Below are positions 44,132-53,192 of a stretch of 64,000 bases of DNA, in pieces (within the stretch, counting starts at the first letter, position 1; each line of letters opens with the position of its first letter). The stretch is from an uncultured Thermomicrobia bacterium. GTDB lineage: Bacteria > Chloroflexota > Chloroflexia > Thermomicrobiales > JALYUS01. The notes under the pieces are model-generated. The model was not told the origin of the DNA and did no database searches. It saw nothing but the letters and a program-made list of their open reading frames with translations. The stretch lies in assembly GCA_937968015.1 (NCBI GenBank), contig CALBSO010000045.1, positions 62,001 to 126,000 on the forward strand, read 5' to 3'. A program made the translations under genes and the position numbers.

Positions 44132-44791
44132 ATGAGTGGTAAGGAGAAATCCTCAGTCCTCAATCCTCAGCCCTCGATCCTTCGGATTGGCGATGCGGCT
44201 CTCGCGCGGTTGGAGGCGGTGAATGCGGCGCGCGAGAAGGCGCTGGCGGACACGCGGCAGATCGTGCGATTGAGCGCGAACGCCATCCGCGCCGTCCATC
44301 GAGGCGAGTTCGCCGAGGCGGATACTCTCCTGGAGCGGGCGCACGCGATGCATACCGGATTGGGTGCATACCGGGCGGACTTCCCCGCCGTCTACTGGGC
44401 AGGCTATGTACAGGACGCGCAGAAAGAGTACGCCGAGGCGCGCATCGTCCGCGCGCTGATCGGCGAGACAGCGATCCCGTCACCCGCCGATCTCGACATT
44501 GACGAGCCGGTCTACTTGAATGGATTGGGGGAGGCGGCGGGCGAACTACGGCGGCATCTCCTCGATGTACTCCGCGCGGGTAACGTTCCGGCGGCGGAAG
44601 CGACGCTCGCCATCATGGACGATATCTTTGGCCTGCTCGTCACGGTGGATTATCCCGACGCCGTCACGCACGGCCTCCGCCGCACGACCGACCTCGTGCG
44701 CGGCGTCCTCGAACGCTCGCGCGGCGACCTCACCCTGACCGCCCAGCAGATGCGACTCGAAGCCGCTCTTCGAGGCAGGATTGAGGACTGA
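44132..44791 (+). CDS. Prokaryotic translin-family protein
   Basis: The 219-aa helical protein fits translin: RQIVRLSANAIRAVHRGEF, then YWAGYVQDAQKEYAEARIV, VYLNGLGEAAGELRRHLLD, and TVDYPDAVTHGLRRTTDLV with VLERSRGDLT. Translins bind RNA/ssDNA and some act as RNases with TRAX. Residues 7-16 (SSVLNPQPSI) are encoded by a TCAGTCC-type array, and the stop codon lies in a GGACTGA-type array, so the gene is bracketed by inverted repeats. Confidence 0.82.
   Translation: MSGKEKSSVLNPQPSILRIGDAALARLEAVNAAREKALADTRQIVRLSANAIRAVHRGEFAEADTLLERAHAMHTGLGAYRADFPAVYWAGYVQDAQKEYAEARIVRALIGETAIPSPADLDIDEPVYLNGLGEAAGELRRHLLDVLRAGNVPAAEATLAIMDDIFGLLVTVDYPDAVTHGLRRTTDLVRGVLERSRGDLTLTAQQMRLEAALRGRIED
44153..44180. 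repeat. Degenerate TCAGTCC heptamer array inside the translin 5' end
   Basis: TCAGTCC, TCAATCC, TCAGCCC, TCGATCC in exact register, translated in frame as part of the protein N-terminus. Confidence 0.75.
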
Positions 44792-44798
44792 GGATTGA
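44778..44798. repeat. GGATTGA/GGACTGA heptamer array spanning the translin stop
   Basis: GGATTGA, GGACTGA, GGATTGA. The TGA of the second unit is the stop codon. Opposite orientation to the array at 44153. Confidence 0.75.
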
Positions 44799-44889
44799 GC
44801 CTGGACGCACAGACGTTCCGGCCGATGATCGGCGTGCGATTCCTCATTCCCTGCCCCATGACTCCTTGCAACGTGTTTCTCTGATGAGA

Positions 44890-44931
44890 GAGACTATCCG
44901 GCCACCGCGCGATCAGTGGCCGGATAGTCTC
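44890..44931. terminator. 16-bp perfect inverted repeat between convergent genes
   Basis: GAGACTATCCGGCCAC and its exact complement around a 10-base loop, between translin (+) and the secreted protein (-). A bidirectional terminator or a protein-binding site is possible; no T-run follows on either strand. Confidence 0.65.
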
Positions 44932-44954
44932 GTGCGCCGTGGAACGCGAAGTGG

Positions 44955-45338
44955 TTACGAGCCGAGACGCTTGGTGAAGAACCAGGGACTTACCCCGGTC
45001 AGTGTGGCAGATGCCGTCGCGACCGTGTGGAAATCAGCGGTGACGATCGCGAAGGTATACATACCCGGTGCGTCTGTTTGTTCCGGGCCGAAGCCAGGAA
45101 ACGAGAAAGTGCCGTCCGCACCGCTTGTAAAGGGGATCGAGGCGACCGGTAGCTCAAAGCGATCGTAGATAATCAGCAGGTAGTCCGTCGTCGCTTTCAG
45201 CCCGCTCACCTTGAGCGTTGGACTGTCACCATAGGTGACCGACGACGGATAGGTGACGGACGCCGCCAGCGTGGGCGTGGCGAAGACCCCGAGGACCAGC
45301 AACACCAACAGGGCAGCAACGAGACGACGAGCGCGCAT
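44955..45338 (-). CDS. Secreted Ig-like small protein, 127 aa
   Basis: GGAGG lies seven bases before the ATG at 45338. A clear signal peptide (MRARRLVAALLVLLVLGVF, cleavage near TLAAS) precedes a ~100-residue beta-rich domain (TYGDSPTLKVSGLKATTDYLL) resembling bacterial Ig-like or carboxypeptidase-regulatory folds. Function unknown. Confidence 0.75.
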   Translation of the reverse strand: MRARRLVAALLVLLVLGVFATPTLAASVTYPSSVTYGDSPTLKVSGLKATTDYLLIIYDRFELPVASIPFTSGADGTFSFPGFGPEQTDAPGMYTFAIVTADFHTVATASATLTGVSPWFFTKRLGS

Positions 45339-45466
45339 CACGATACCTCCTCCATCCCTCCGAATACCGACACTCGTACTGTAGCATCCTTGGCAAGAGC
45401 CGAAGTGCAAGTTTCTTTTGCCAATCACTATTTGAGTGAATCTCTGTGTCGTTGAACGGCACAGTA

Positions 45467-47110
45467 TCACGCCACGTCCGCCATGCCTTCCAGCCGGAAC
45501 CAATAAAAGGCGTGCGGCCCGAGGGTGAAGAAGTACGGGCGGCCGGTGATTGCCGGGAAGCGCGTTTCGCCGATCAGTTCTATCGGCTCCATGCCGATGA
45601 AGCGGCTGAGGTCCACCTCCGCGCACTGCACGAAGCGAGAGAGATTGAGGACGACGAGCAAGGTTTGCCCCTCGTACTGCCGGATGTACGTCAGCACCTT
45701 CGGGTTGCCGCCACCGAGGAATTCAAGCGAGCCGCGCCCGAATGCCGGATACTTCTTCCGCACGCGAATCAGCCGTTTGATCCAGTGCAGGAGCGAAGTC
45801 GGCGTCCGTTCCTGCGCCTCGACATTGATAGACTGGAAGCCGTAGACCGGGTCCATAATCACCGGGCTGTAGAGACGGGCAGGATCGGCGCGGGAGAAAC
45901 CGCCGTTCCGGTCGCTGGACCACTGCATCGGCGTGCGGACTCCGTTGCGGTCCCCGAGGTAGTAGTTATCGCCCATACCGATCTCATCGCCGTAGTAGAG
46001 GATCGGGCTGCCGGGCATCGAGAGCAGGATGCTATTGAGCAGTTCGATCTGGCGGCGGCCATTTTCGGCGAGTGGCGCGAGGCGGCGGCGAATACCGATA
46101 TTGATCTTCATCCGCGGGTCTTTCGCATACTCATAATACATGTAGTCCCGCTCGGCGTCCGTCACCATTTCAAGTGTCAGTTCGTCGTGGTTGCGCAGGA
46201 ACATCCCCCACTGGCAGAGTTCGGGGATGTCCGGCGTCTGCTCCATGATCTCGACGATCGGCATCCGCTCCTCGCGGCGGATCGCCATGAAGATGCGCGG
46301 CATGATCGGGAAATGAAAGGCCATGTGAAATTCGTCGCCGTTGCCGAAGTAGGCGATCACATCGGCGGGCCACTGATTTGCTTCGGCGAGGAGGATTTTA
46401 CCGGGATAGTGCTCGTCTACGTAGCGGCGCACTTGTTTCAGGTAGGCGTGCGTCTCCGGCAGGTTCTCGCAGTTCGTCCCATCCCGCTCGTAGAGATACG
46501 GCACGGCATCGCAGCGGAAGCCGTCGAGGCCGAAATCGAGCCAGTAGGAAATCACATCGAGCATCGCCTGCTGCACGGCCGGATTCTCGAAGTTCAGGTC
46601 CGGTTGATGGCCGAAAAAGCGGTGCCAGTAGTACTGCCCGGCGACCGGATCAAATGTCCAGTTCGAAATCTCGGTATCGGTGAAGATGATCCGCGCGTCC
46701 TGGTACAGGTTCGGGTCGTCGCTCCAGACGTAGTAATCGCGGTACGGCGAATCGGGCGAGCGGCGCGCTTCCTGGAACCACTCGTGCTGATCGGAGGTGT
46801 GATTGAGGACCAGATCGGCGATCACACGCATGCCGAGTTCGTGCGCGCAGTCGAGAAAGGCTTTGAAGTCATCGAGTGTGCCGTAATCGGGGTGGATGCC
46901 ATAGAAGTCGGCGATGTCGTAGCCATCGTCCCGGAGCGGCGAGGGATAGAACGGTAAGAGCCAGACGCAATCCACGCCGAGATTGCGGATATAGGGCAAT
47001 TTCTCAGTCAGCCCGGCGAAATCGCCGCTGCCATCATTCGAACGATCGTAAAACGAGCGGACGGGCACTTCGTAGAAGATCGCGTCCTTGAACCAGAGCA
47101 TATCATCCAT
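45467..47110 (-). CDS. treS: Trehalose synthase (maltose alpha-D-glucosyltransferase)
   Basis: The GH13 protein begins MDDMLWFKDAIFYEVPVRSF, the TreS signature. GH13 regions are present: DLVLNHTSDQH, DGFRCDAVPYL (nucleophile Asp), LLAEANQWP (acid/base Glu) and FLRNHDELTLE (transition-state Asp). At 547 aa it is a stand-alone TreS without a fused maltokinase. It isomerises maltose and trehalose, a compatible-solute route. GTG at 47116 is an alternative start. Confidence 0.93.
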   Translation of the reverse strand: MDDMLWFKDAIFYEVPVRSFYDRSNDGSGDFAGLTEKLPYIRNLGVDCVWLLPFYPSPLRDDGYDIADFYGIHPDYGTLDDFKAFLDCAHELGMRVIADLVLNHTSDQHEWFQEARRSPDSPYRDYYVWSDDPNLYQDARIIFTDTEISNWTFDPVAGQYYWHRFFGHQPDLNFENPAVQQAMLDVISYWLDFGLDGFRCDAVPYLYERDGTNCENLPETHAYLKQVRRYVDEHYPGKILLAEANQWPADVIAYFGNGDEFHMAFHFPIMPRIFMAIRREERMPIVEIMEQTPDIPELCQWGMFLRNHDELTLEMVTDAERDYMYYEYAKDPRMKINIGIRRRLAPLAENGRRQIELLNSILLSMPGSPILYYGDEIGMGDNYYLGDRNGVRTPMQWSSDRNGGFSRADPARLYSPVIMDPVYGFQSINVEAQERTPTSLLHWIKRLIRVRKKYPAFGRGSLEFLGGGNPKVLTYIRQYEGQTLLVVLNLSRFVQCAEVDLSRFIGMEPIELIGETRFPAITGRPYFFTLGPHAFYWFRLEGMADVA

Positions 47111-47119
47111 TGGCACATC

Positions 47120-47140
47120 CAGTCGGCAGTCGGTAATCGG
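47120..47140. repeat. Heptamer array CAGTCGG x2 plus variant upstream of treS
   Basis: CAGTCGG, CAGTCGG, TAATCGG in 7-bp register. The rest of 47141-47336 contains one loose GAGCAAT-like pair near 47172 and no gene. Confidence 0.6.
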
Positions 47141-47336
47141 CAGGCACCGGAACAGGGGTACACAGCGAGCCGCTCATTGATTGCTCATTCACCATCCACC
47201 CCCCGTCACCTGCCATTGCGCCTATTCTGCCACAGAGCGCGCCGCTCTCCGCAAGATGTAGCGGCAAGAACCGCGAGAAAATCGCTCCACACGGGATACC
47301 ACCTCGATCAGCGTCGCTTGCCTGGCAATGGGCGCC

Positions 47337-48290
47337 CTATTTGTACGCGACCAGGCCGAACGCCTGCGAGCTACGTATCACCCGTGTGAATCCGGCGTCT
47401 CGCAGCCGCCGTATGACGCCCGGCGCTACCTTGCCACCGTGCCCACTCTCAAGGTCGCCGATATAGTGAAACAATCGTCCACCGCGTTGCAGCACCCGAT
47501 AGAGCTGTCGGTAATATTCGCCTGAATACAGTTCACCGGCCAGGCTCAGTGAGGGCGGATCGTGAATGATCCGCGCGAAGCAGTGGTCATCGAGCGTGCG
47601 AATCTCCGCGAAGGTGTCGCCAACGACCTGTGTGATCTTCGGATTGGTAAAGAGTGATCGCGACCACGGATTAAGGCGAGCGATCGTGAGAACGGTCGGG
47701 TCAATCTCGATCGTCAGGACGTGATCCGCAGATTTCGCCGCCTCGATCGCCGTATATCCCAACCCCGTGACGGTATCGAGGACGCGGCCGTGAATCGGGG
47801 CGACACTGCGAATCTTCTGGAGCGTATCGCGATACGGATCGCTGCCGACAATCCGATGCATGGTAAAGCCGGCATTCAGGATCGTCGGCGCGCGCTCCGT
47901 GGGCATCAGGCTATAGGCGCGATTGAACGCGTCGGAGAACAGATAGACTTTCTCCGCTGCATTGTCATGAACGACGAAACACGAAGATTTCTCTTTGGCG
48001 ATCACCTCAATGATGGGCCAGGAAAGCGATTGGCGATTCGGGAAGAGGACTGCGTCCGCCCCGAGTTGGACCGCAGTGGTCGTCAAGCCGAGGTCCAGGG
48101 AGGCCATAACCGATTGATGCCCTGCATTGCGCGCGGCGATGAGCGGCTGCACATGGAGGTACGACAGTATGACCGCGTGCGTGGGATCCATTGATGGATT
48201 AATCCCCGCGCCGCCGGTGCTGCGATGGTCAGTTTCGATAACCACGATGCTCTCGAATGATCGCGTACCTCTTGTCTCCTGCCTGGTCAT
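47337..48290 (-). CDS. SAM-dependent methyltransferase (spermidine synthase-like fold)
   Basis: The ATG at 48290 overlaps the kinase stop (TAATG), so it is coupled. The C-terminal half has a Rossmann MTase core: VLDTVTGLGYTAIEAA, LTIEIDPTVLTIARLN, QVVGDTFAEI and IIHDPPSLSLAGELYS, with DPPS as motif IV. The N-terminal half has no domain I recognise. The target is unknown; DPP-type motifs occur in amine and nucleic-acid methyltransferases. The next Met with good homology is at 48191. Confidence 0.68.
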   Translation of the reverse strand: MTRQETRGTRSFESIVVIETDHRSTGGAGINPSMDPTHAVILSYLHVQPLIAARNAGHQSVMASLDLGLTTTAVQLGADAVLFPNRQSLSWPIIEVIAKEKSSCFVVHDNAAEKVYLFSDAFNRAYSLMPTERAPTILNAGFTMHRIVGSDPYRDTLQKIRSVAPIHGRVLDTVTGLGYTAIEAAKSADHVLTIEIDPTVLTIARLNPWSRSLFTNPKITQVVGDTFAEIRTLDDHCFARIIHDPPSLSLAGELYSGEYYRQLYRVLQRGGRLFHYIGDLESGHGGKVAPGVIRRLRDAGFTRVIRSSQAFGLVAYK

Positions 48291-50764
48291 TACGAGAGCG
48301 TGAAGGAGTTCGCGATAATCGGCCCGTAGCCGGCGAAATCCTTTGCTTTGTCCGCAAGGACGGAATAGGTGAGGACGTATCCCGTGCCATTCGCGACGAG
48401 GTACCACTGGTGCAGTTCGAAAATCGTACCGTTCCCGTTGAGGTCTGCCGTGTAGACCTGCAACTTGGCGGGTTGGCTGGAGATCGTCGTGTCGCTCTCG
48501 CTGATCTTCTTATACGACTTGAAGCCGGAAGAAGGGTCGGCGATTGTCTTCACGTTCGCGTCGTAAAACTGCTGGAGCGTGCCCGAGGTTGCGCCGGTGA
48601 CGACATTGAAACTCGGCGTCCCCGCCGTGGGCGCGACGAGGACGGCGACGGCGGCCGAACTCGTCTTTTTCTCCGCCCAATCTTTCGGGTAGTTGAACGT
48701 GAAGCGATTCTTCGAGTCCGTGAAGGTATTGTCGAGCGCGAGGCCACCCGTGAACGAGCCGGCCACGCTGTCGAAGACGGGCAGGCGGCTATCGAATGTG
48801 TCCTTCGCCGCATAGCAACTGAAGAGGACGACAGTCCGATCCGTCGAGTAGGTGACGAGATAGCCGCCGAGCGTGACCGTATTGGCCGTGTCCGTAAAGG
48901 TATAGAGAATCCGCGCGCCATCCTGTCCCGCCACCTTCACCTGCGTTGCCTCGACGATTTTGAAGTTTGTCAGTTGCTTGGAGAATGTGGTGGAAACCTG
49001 ATCGGCGAGTTCCTGCGCGGTCGGCTTCTTGCCCCCATTGAGATCGGAGGTCGTGATCCCCGCGATGGTCGTGCCCTGGAAGGTGAACTGCACATCGGTA
49101 TTCGTGTCGCCCGGCGCTTGCTTCCACTCCGTCGGGTACTGCATGGTGTAGCGGTTTGCGCTGTCCACGTAGATGTTCGGTCCGGCCGCCGTTGGGAACG
49201 GCTTGCCCGCCGCGAGTCTCACCTGGTTCGAGGCGGTCGCGAACGGCGTGCTGGCCCGTGTCGGCGGCTTCGCTGTTCCTGCATTGGCGACGCCGGTGCC
49301 CTGGCGCGGGGCAGTGGCGCTCGCGCTCGGCGTCCGTACCACTGTCCCGACCGGCGTCGTTGTGCCACCTGCCCCCGCGGACGCGGTCTGCGTTGCGGCG
49401 CCTGAGGCAACGGTCGGGGCGGCGAATGTCCCGATGCTCGCGGTGGAGAAGCCGCCGGGCGTATTCGCGACCGATGTGGCTGCCGGTACGGTTGCGGTTG
49501 TGCCGCCGCCACGCGTCGCGAGAGCGATGCCGCCGATGGCGAGGATCAGGACCGCTGCGACAATGCCGACGATCGCCAGCGGCGGGATACCACCGCGCTT
49601 CTGTGGCACGATGGGCGGCGGTTGGGTATACGCGTATGGCTGCGTACCATAAAGCGTTTGGATGGGTTGCTCAGTAGGCTGCTGGTACGGCACGCTTGTC
49701 TGCCCCTGCGTGCCGGGCGCACCATAGGCGCCGGGGGGCGTGGGTGGTTGCGATGGCGGCCCGCCATAGGCATTCGGCACGCCGCTGACCGGGCCGGAGA
49801 AACCGCCTTGCTGGGGCGGCGGGCCAGGCGCATACGATCCCGGCGACGTGCCTGGCAGCACATAGGCGTCTGTCCCCGTGGGGCGTTGGGGCGCGAGGGA
49901 GAGTTTCGACAGGTCGGCAATCAGATCGGTCGCGCTCTGGTAGCGCTGATCCGGGTCTTTCTGGATCAGTTTCTCGACGATGGCGACCAGTGCGGGCGGC
50001 GTGTCGGGCCGTGCCTGTGCGAGGGGCAGACGGCGGCGTGCGTGTGGCTCGCCGGTGAGCATCTCGTAGATGACCAGGCCGAGGCTGTAGAGGTCCGAGC
50101 GACCGTCAATATAGCCGAAGCCGCCCGCCTGTTCCGGGCTCATGTAGAGCGGTGTGCCGGGATGGCCGACTACGACCTGCGTGCGCTGGCTCTCCGTGCC
50201 GACCTGCGCGATACCGAAATCCCCTACCTTCGCACCACCCCGCCGCGAGATCATGATGTTCGCGGGTTTGAGATCCCGATGCACGACATCCGCCTCGTGG
50301 ACGACTTCGAGGCCGCGCGCGATATCAAGGGCGATCGCGACGACGCGCTCGATCGGCAGGCTGCCCACCTGGCTGAGCAGCGTGGCCAGATTCATGCCAT
50401 CCACATATTCCATCACCAGATAGGTGTTCTGCTGATTGTCAATTTCGAGTTCATAGACGGTCACGACATTCGGATGGGTGATCGCGCCGCCCGCCCGCGC
50501 CTCGCGCCCGAAGCGGTCGAGATAGCGCTGGAACAGTTCCGGGTCGGTCGTGTTGCGCGTCGCGAGCAGTTCCTTAATGGCGACGGAACGGCGCAGGCGG
50601 GTGTCCGTCGCGAGATAGACGCGCCCAAACGCGCCCTCGCCGATTACCCGCTCGACACGGTACTTCCCGCCGAGCAGCGCGTCCGGCGACGCGGGTGTGT
50701 CGCCCGTGGCCTGTCCCTCACGATCGGCATTGTCGTCCGGTGTTTCCGGTGGCTGTATCGCCAT
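48290..50764 (-). CDS. Transmembrane serine/threonine protein kinase with two PsbP/DcrB-like sensor repeats
   Basis: GAGGGA precedes the ATG by seven bases. The 824-aa protein has a Hanks-type kinase domain (residues ~30-290: IGEGAFGRVYLA, VAIKELL, VVHRDLKPANIM, DFGIAQ, SPEQ), a Gly/Pro/Gln-rich linker, one transmembrane helix (PLAIVGIVAAVLILAIGG) and an outside part with a Thr/Ala linker. Two tandem domains follow (YTMQYPTEWKQ and FTFNYPKDWAEK) resembling PsbP/DcrB folds. There are no PASTA repeats. It probably senses an extracytoplasmic signal. Confidence 0.92.
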   Translation of the reverse strand: MAIQPPETPDDNADREGQATGDTPASPDALLGGKYRVERVIGEGAFGRVYLATDTRLRRSVAIKELLATRNTTDPELFQRYLDRFGREARAGGAITHPNVVTVYELEIDNQQNTYLVMEYVDGMNLATLLSQVGSLPIERVVAIALDIARGLEVVHEADVVHRDLKPANIMISRRGGAKVGDFGIAQVGTESQRTQVVVGHPGTPLYMSPEQAGGFGYIDGRSDLYSLGLVIYEMLTGEPHARRRLPLAQARPDTPPALVAIVEKLIQKDPDQRYQSATDLIADLSKLSLAPQRPTGTDAYVLPGTSPGSYAPGPPPQQGGFSGPVSGVPNAYGGPPSQPPTPPGAYGAPGTQGQTSVPYQQPTEQPIQTLYGTQPYAYTQPPPIVPQKRGGIPPLAIVGIVAAVLILAIGGIALATRGGGTTATVPAATSVANTPGGFSTASIGTFAAPTVASGAATQTASAGAGGTTTPVGTVVRTPSASATAPRQGTGVANAGTAKPPTRASTPFATASNQVRLAAGKPFPTAAGPNIYVDSANRYTMQYPTEWKQAPGDTNTDVQFTFQGTTIAGITTSDLNGGKKPTAQELADQVSTTFSKQLTNFKIVEATQVKVAGQDGARILYTFTDTANTVTLGGYLVTYSTDRTVVLFSCYAAKDTFDSRLPVFDSVAGSFTGGLALDNTFTDSKNRFTFNYPKDWAEKKTSSAAVAVLVAPTAGTPSFNVVTGATSGTLQQFYDANVKTIADPSSGFKSYKKISESDTTISSQPAKLQVYTADLNGNGTIFELHQWYLVANGTGYVLTYSVLADKAKDFAGYGPIIANSFTLS

Positions 50765-50957
50765 ACTCTGTTCCCTCTCGTGCTTCCTGGCGGTGCGCGG
50801 TTGCTCTCTCCCGTTTTTCTCGCGCCAATCCCCCACGGGCTGGTTCGCGGCGCCGGGCTGATAGACCGTATACTACGCATGATGCCGTAGCGGTTCCGCA
50901 CTGTCAACGTACGCGGGCAGCAGCCAGCAACCGCTACACGAACTCGGGAGGCCGCGC

Positions 50958-51878
50958 GTGAGCCAGCAAACCGTTTTGCAGGAGCAGTTCGCGGGGTGCA
51001 TGCTCGGTCTCGCGTGCGGGGACGCACTCGGCGCGACACTGGAGTTCCTCTCCCGCGATGAAATCCGCGCGCGATATGGGCAACTGCGCGACATTGTCGG
51101 CGGCGGCTGGTTGCGCCTCGCACCCGGTGAGGTAACGGACGACACACAGATGGCGACCTGCATCGCGGAGAGTATCATCGCGACGGGCGCCGTAGACGGC
51201 GACGATCTTGCACGCCGCTTCGTGGCGTGGCTACATTCCGAGCCGAAGGATATCGGCACGACGACGCGCCGCGCCTTGATGTATCTCGACCGGGGGTTTA
51301 CCTGGCAGGAGGCGGGCGAGCGCACGTACCGGGAGGCGGGCGGTCAGGGGATCGGCAACGCGGGCGTCATGCGGTGCGCGCCGGTCGGCCTCTTTCGCTA
51401 CAACGACCCCGACCGTTTGATTGCCGATACCCGGCTCTCCTCCGCGATCACGCATGCCGACCCGCTGGCGCAGTGGGCGGCGGTCGCGGTCAATGTCGCG
51501 CTGCGTGAACTCCTGCTGAACGGCCAGCAGCCGGATTTTCTGGAGCGCGTCGCCTCGGTGATCGAGGAGCGGGCGGTCGCACAAGCGGTGCGTGCGGTGC
51601 CTTTTCTCAGCGCGGATGAGGTCCGCAGTACCGGTTACGCACTCCATACGATGCAGACGGCGCTCTGGGCGCTGACCCATCACCCGACATTCGAGGAGGC
51701 CGTCATCGCGGCGGTGAACTTCGGCGACGACGCGGACACGAGCGGCGCGGTGACGGGCGCGCTCGCCGGTGCGCGCGAGGGTATGAGGGCGATTCCCGAT
51801 CGGTGGCTCACCGTCCTGCGGCCGCGCAACGAACTGCTCGCGCTGGCACAAGGATTGCATGAACGAGCGACAGAGTGA
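50958..51878 (+). CDS. ADP-ribosylglycohydrolase family protein
   Basis: GTG start. The 306-aa protein keeps the DraG/ARH metal sites: GLACGDALGATLEF, VTDDTQMATCIA, GNAGVMRCAPVGLF and NFGDDADTSGAVTGALAGA. Such enzymes remove ADP-ribose from proteins or small molecules using two Mg ions. No ADP-ribosyltransferase is seen nearby. Divergent from the kinase across a 193-bp gap. Confidence 0.92.
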   Translation: MSQQTVLQEQFAGCMLGLACGDALGATLEFLSRDEIRARYGQLRDIVGGGWLRLAPGEVTDDTQMATCIAESIIATGAVDGDDLARRFVAWLHSEPKDIGTTTRRALMYLDRGFTWQEAGERTYREAGGQGIGNAGVMRCAPVGLFRYNDPDRLIADTRLSSAITHADPLAQWAAVAVNVALRELLLNGQQPDFLERVASVIEERAVAQAVRAVPFLSADEVRSTGYALHTMQTALWALTHHPTFEEAVIAAVNFGDDADTSGAVTGALAGAREGMRAIPDRWLTVLRPRNELLALAQGLHERATE

Positions 51879-51903
51879 GGCGCGGAATATCCCGCTACGA
51901 GCC

Positions 51904-51932
51904 TTGTTTCTCACGAAACGATCGGGTACAAT
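51904..51932 (+). promoter_or_regulatory. Promoter upstream of the L,D-transpeptidase
   Basis: TTGTTT, 17-bp spacer, TACAAT. The gap 51879-52059 contains no other recognisable signal. Confidence 0.45.
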
Positions 51933-52059
51933 TTCCTTGCATGAACGACCCGGTGCGGCGACTCTTTTTCCGCAACCAAATGGCATCTTTGAACGTTTAA
52001 ACAACCGTACATATCTGGCTCAGCGGGGTGCGTGTGGGACTGGTTGAGGAGGAACGGGC

Positions 52060-53160
52060 GTGACGATCTGGCGCAACCCTCGAAGAAAATTGCGAACGAC
52101 CTGGCGGGCGCTTGCGCTGACGACTGCGACGCTCCTCGCGGTGGCGCTCGTCGCGCCGATTGTCGTCAGTGCGGAGTCCCCGATGGCGGGGCCGAGCATC
52201 GTCTATTTCCCTGCCACCGGGCACAATGTGAACGGCGACTTCCTCCAATTCTGGCATGACAATGGCGGCGTGGAGCGGATCGGCAACCCAATCACCGAAG
52301 AGGTGAAGGACGGGAAGACGACGAAGCAATATTTCGAGCGCGGCGTCATTGAGTACACCCCCTCGATTGGTTTCTCTTCCGGTCGTCTCGGCGCGGAGGC
52401 GGTGCTCGGTCGCCATGATTCGCCCTTCATGCCACTCACGCGCGACCAGTTCGGGCCGGACCGCGCCGGGCATCTCTTCTTCGCGCAGACCGGGCATAGC
52501 GTCATGGGTCTCTTCGCCAACTTCTGGCAGCAAAATGGCGCTCTCGGCGTTTTCGGTTTCCCGATCTCCGAACCGACCCGTGAGGCCGTCGGCGATAAGA
52601 AGGAAGTCACAACCGTCCAATACTTCGAGCGGGCGCGCTTCGAACTGACGAAAGATGCGAGCGGCCAGGATACCGTCCGACTCGGCAACCTTGGTCGCGA
52701 GTTCGCGCTGGCGCGAGAACTCGGCGTCAACCCGGTCCCGAAGGATGGCGGCGCGATGGAGTACAGCGCGAGCATCTGGCCGAAGTGGATTGACGTGAAT
52801 CTCAAGACGCAGCATTTGGTCGCGTACGAGGGGAATAGCATTGTCCAGCAATATGATGTAACGTCCGGGCAACCGGGCCATGAGACCCCAACGGGCGTGT
52901 TTCAGATTTTCTATAAGGTCAAGGACGAGCGGATGAAGGGCGACATCGGCCTACCGACGGCGTACGACATCAAGCATGTGCCGTGGACGATGTACTTCGC
53001 CGGTGGTGGCTACGCGATTCACGGCGCGCCGTGGCGAGCAGTCTATGGCCCCGGTACGCAACTCGGTGGCAGCCACGGCTGTCTGAACTCGCCCGTGTCG
53101 CAGGCCGCCATCCTCTACCAATGGGCGCCCCTTGGCACGACGGTGATCGTCCATATGTAG
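52060..53160 (+). CDS. Secreted L,D-transpeptidase (YkuD domain)
   Basis: GTG start with GAGGAGG upstream. The 366-aa protein has a signal peptide (TWRALALTTATLLAVALVA, cleavage near VSA-ES), two LGFP-like repeats (FLQFWHDNGGVERIGNPIT and FANFWQQNGALGVFGFPI) and a C-terminal YkuD domain with IHGAPW and SHGCLN, the His/Cys catalytic motif. It would form 3-3 peptidoglycan cross-links or anchor proteins. Confidence 0.92.
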   Translation: MTIWRNPRRKLRTTWRALALTTATLLAVALVAPIVVSAESPMAGPSIVYFPATGHNVNGDFLQFWHDNGGVERIGNPITEEVKDGKTTKQYFERGVIEYTPSIGFSSGRLGAEAVLGRHDSPFMPLTRDQFGPDRAGHLFFAQTGHSVMGLFANFWQQNGALGVFGFPISEPTREAVGDKKEVTTVQYFERARFELTKDASGQDTVRLGNLGREFALARELGVNPVPKDGGAMEYSASIWPKWIDVNLKTQHLVAYEGNSIVQQYDVTSGQPGHETPTGVFQIFYKVKDERMKGDIGLPTAYDIKHVPWTMYFAGGGYAIHGAPWRAVYGPGTQLGGSHGCLNSPVSQAAILYQWAPLGTTVIVHM

Positions 53161-53192
53161 TACGTAGTCGCTCAAGAATCATTGAATAGCAT

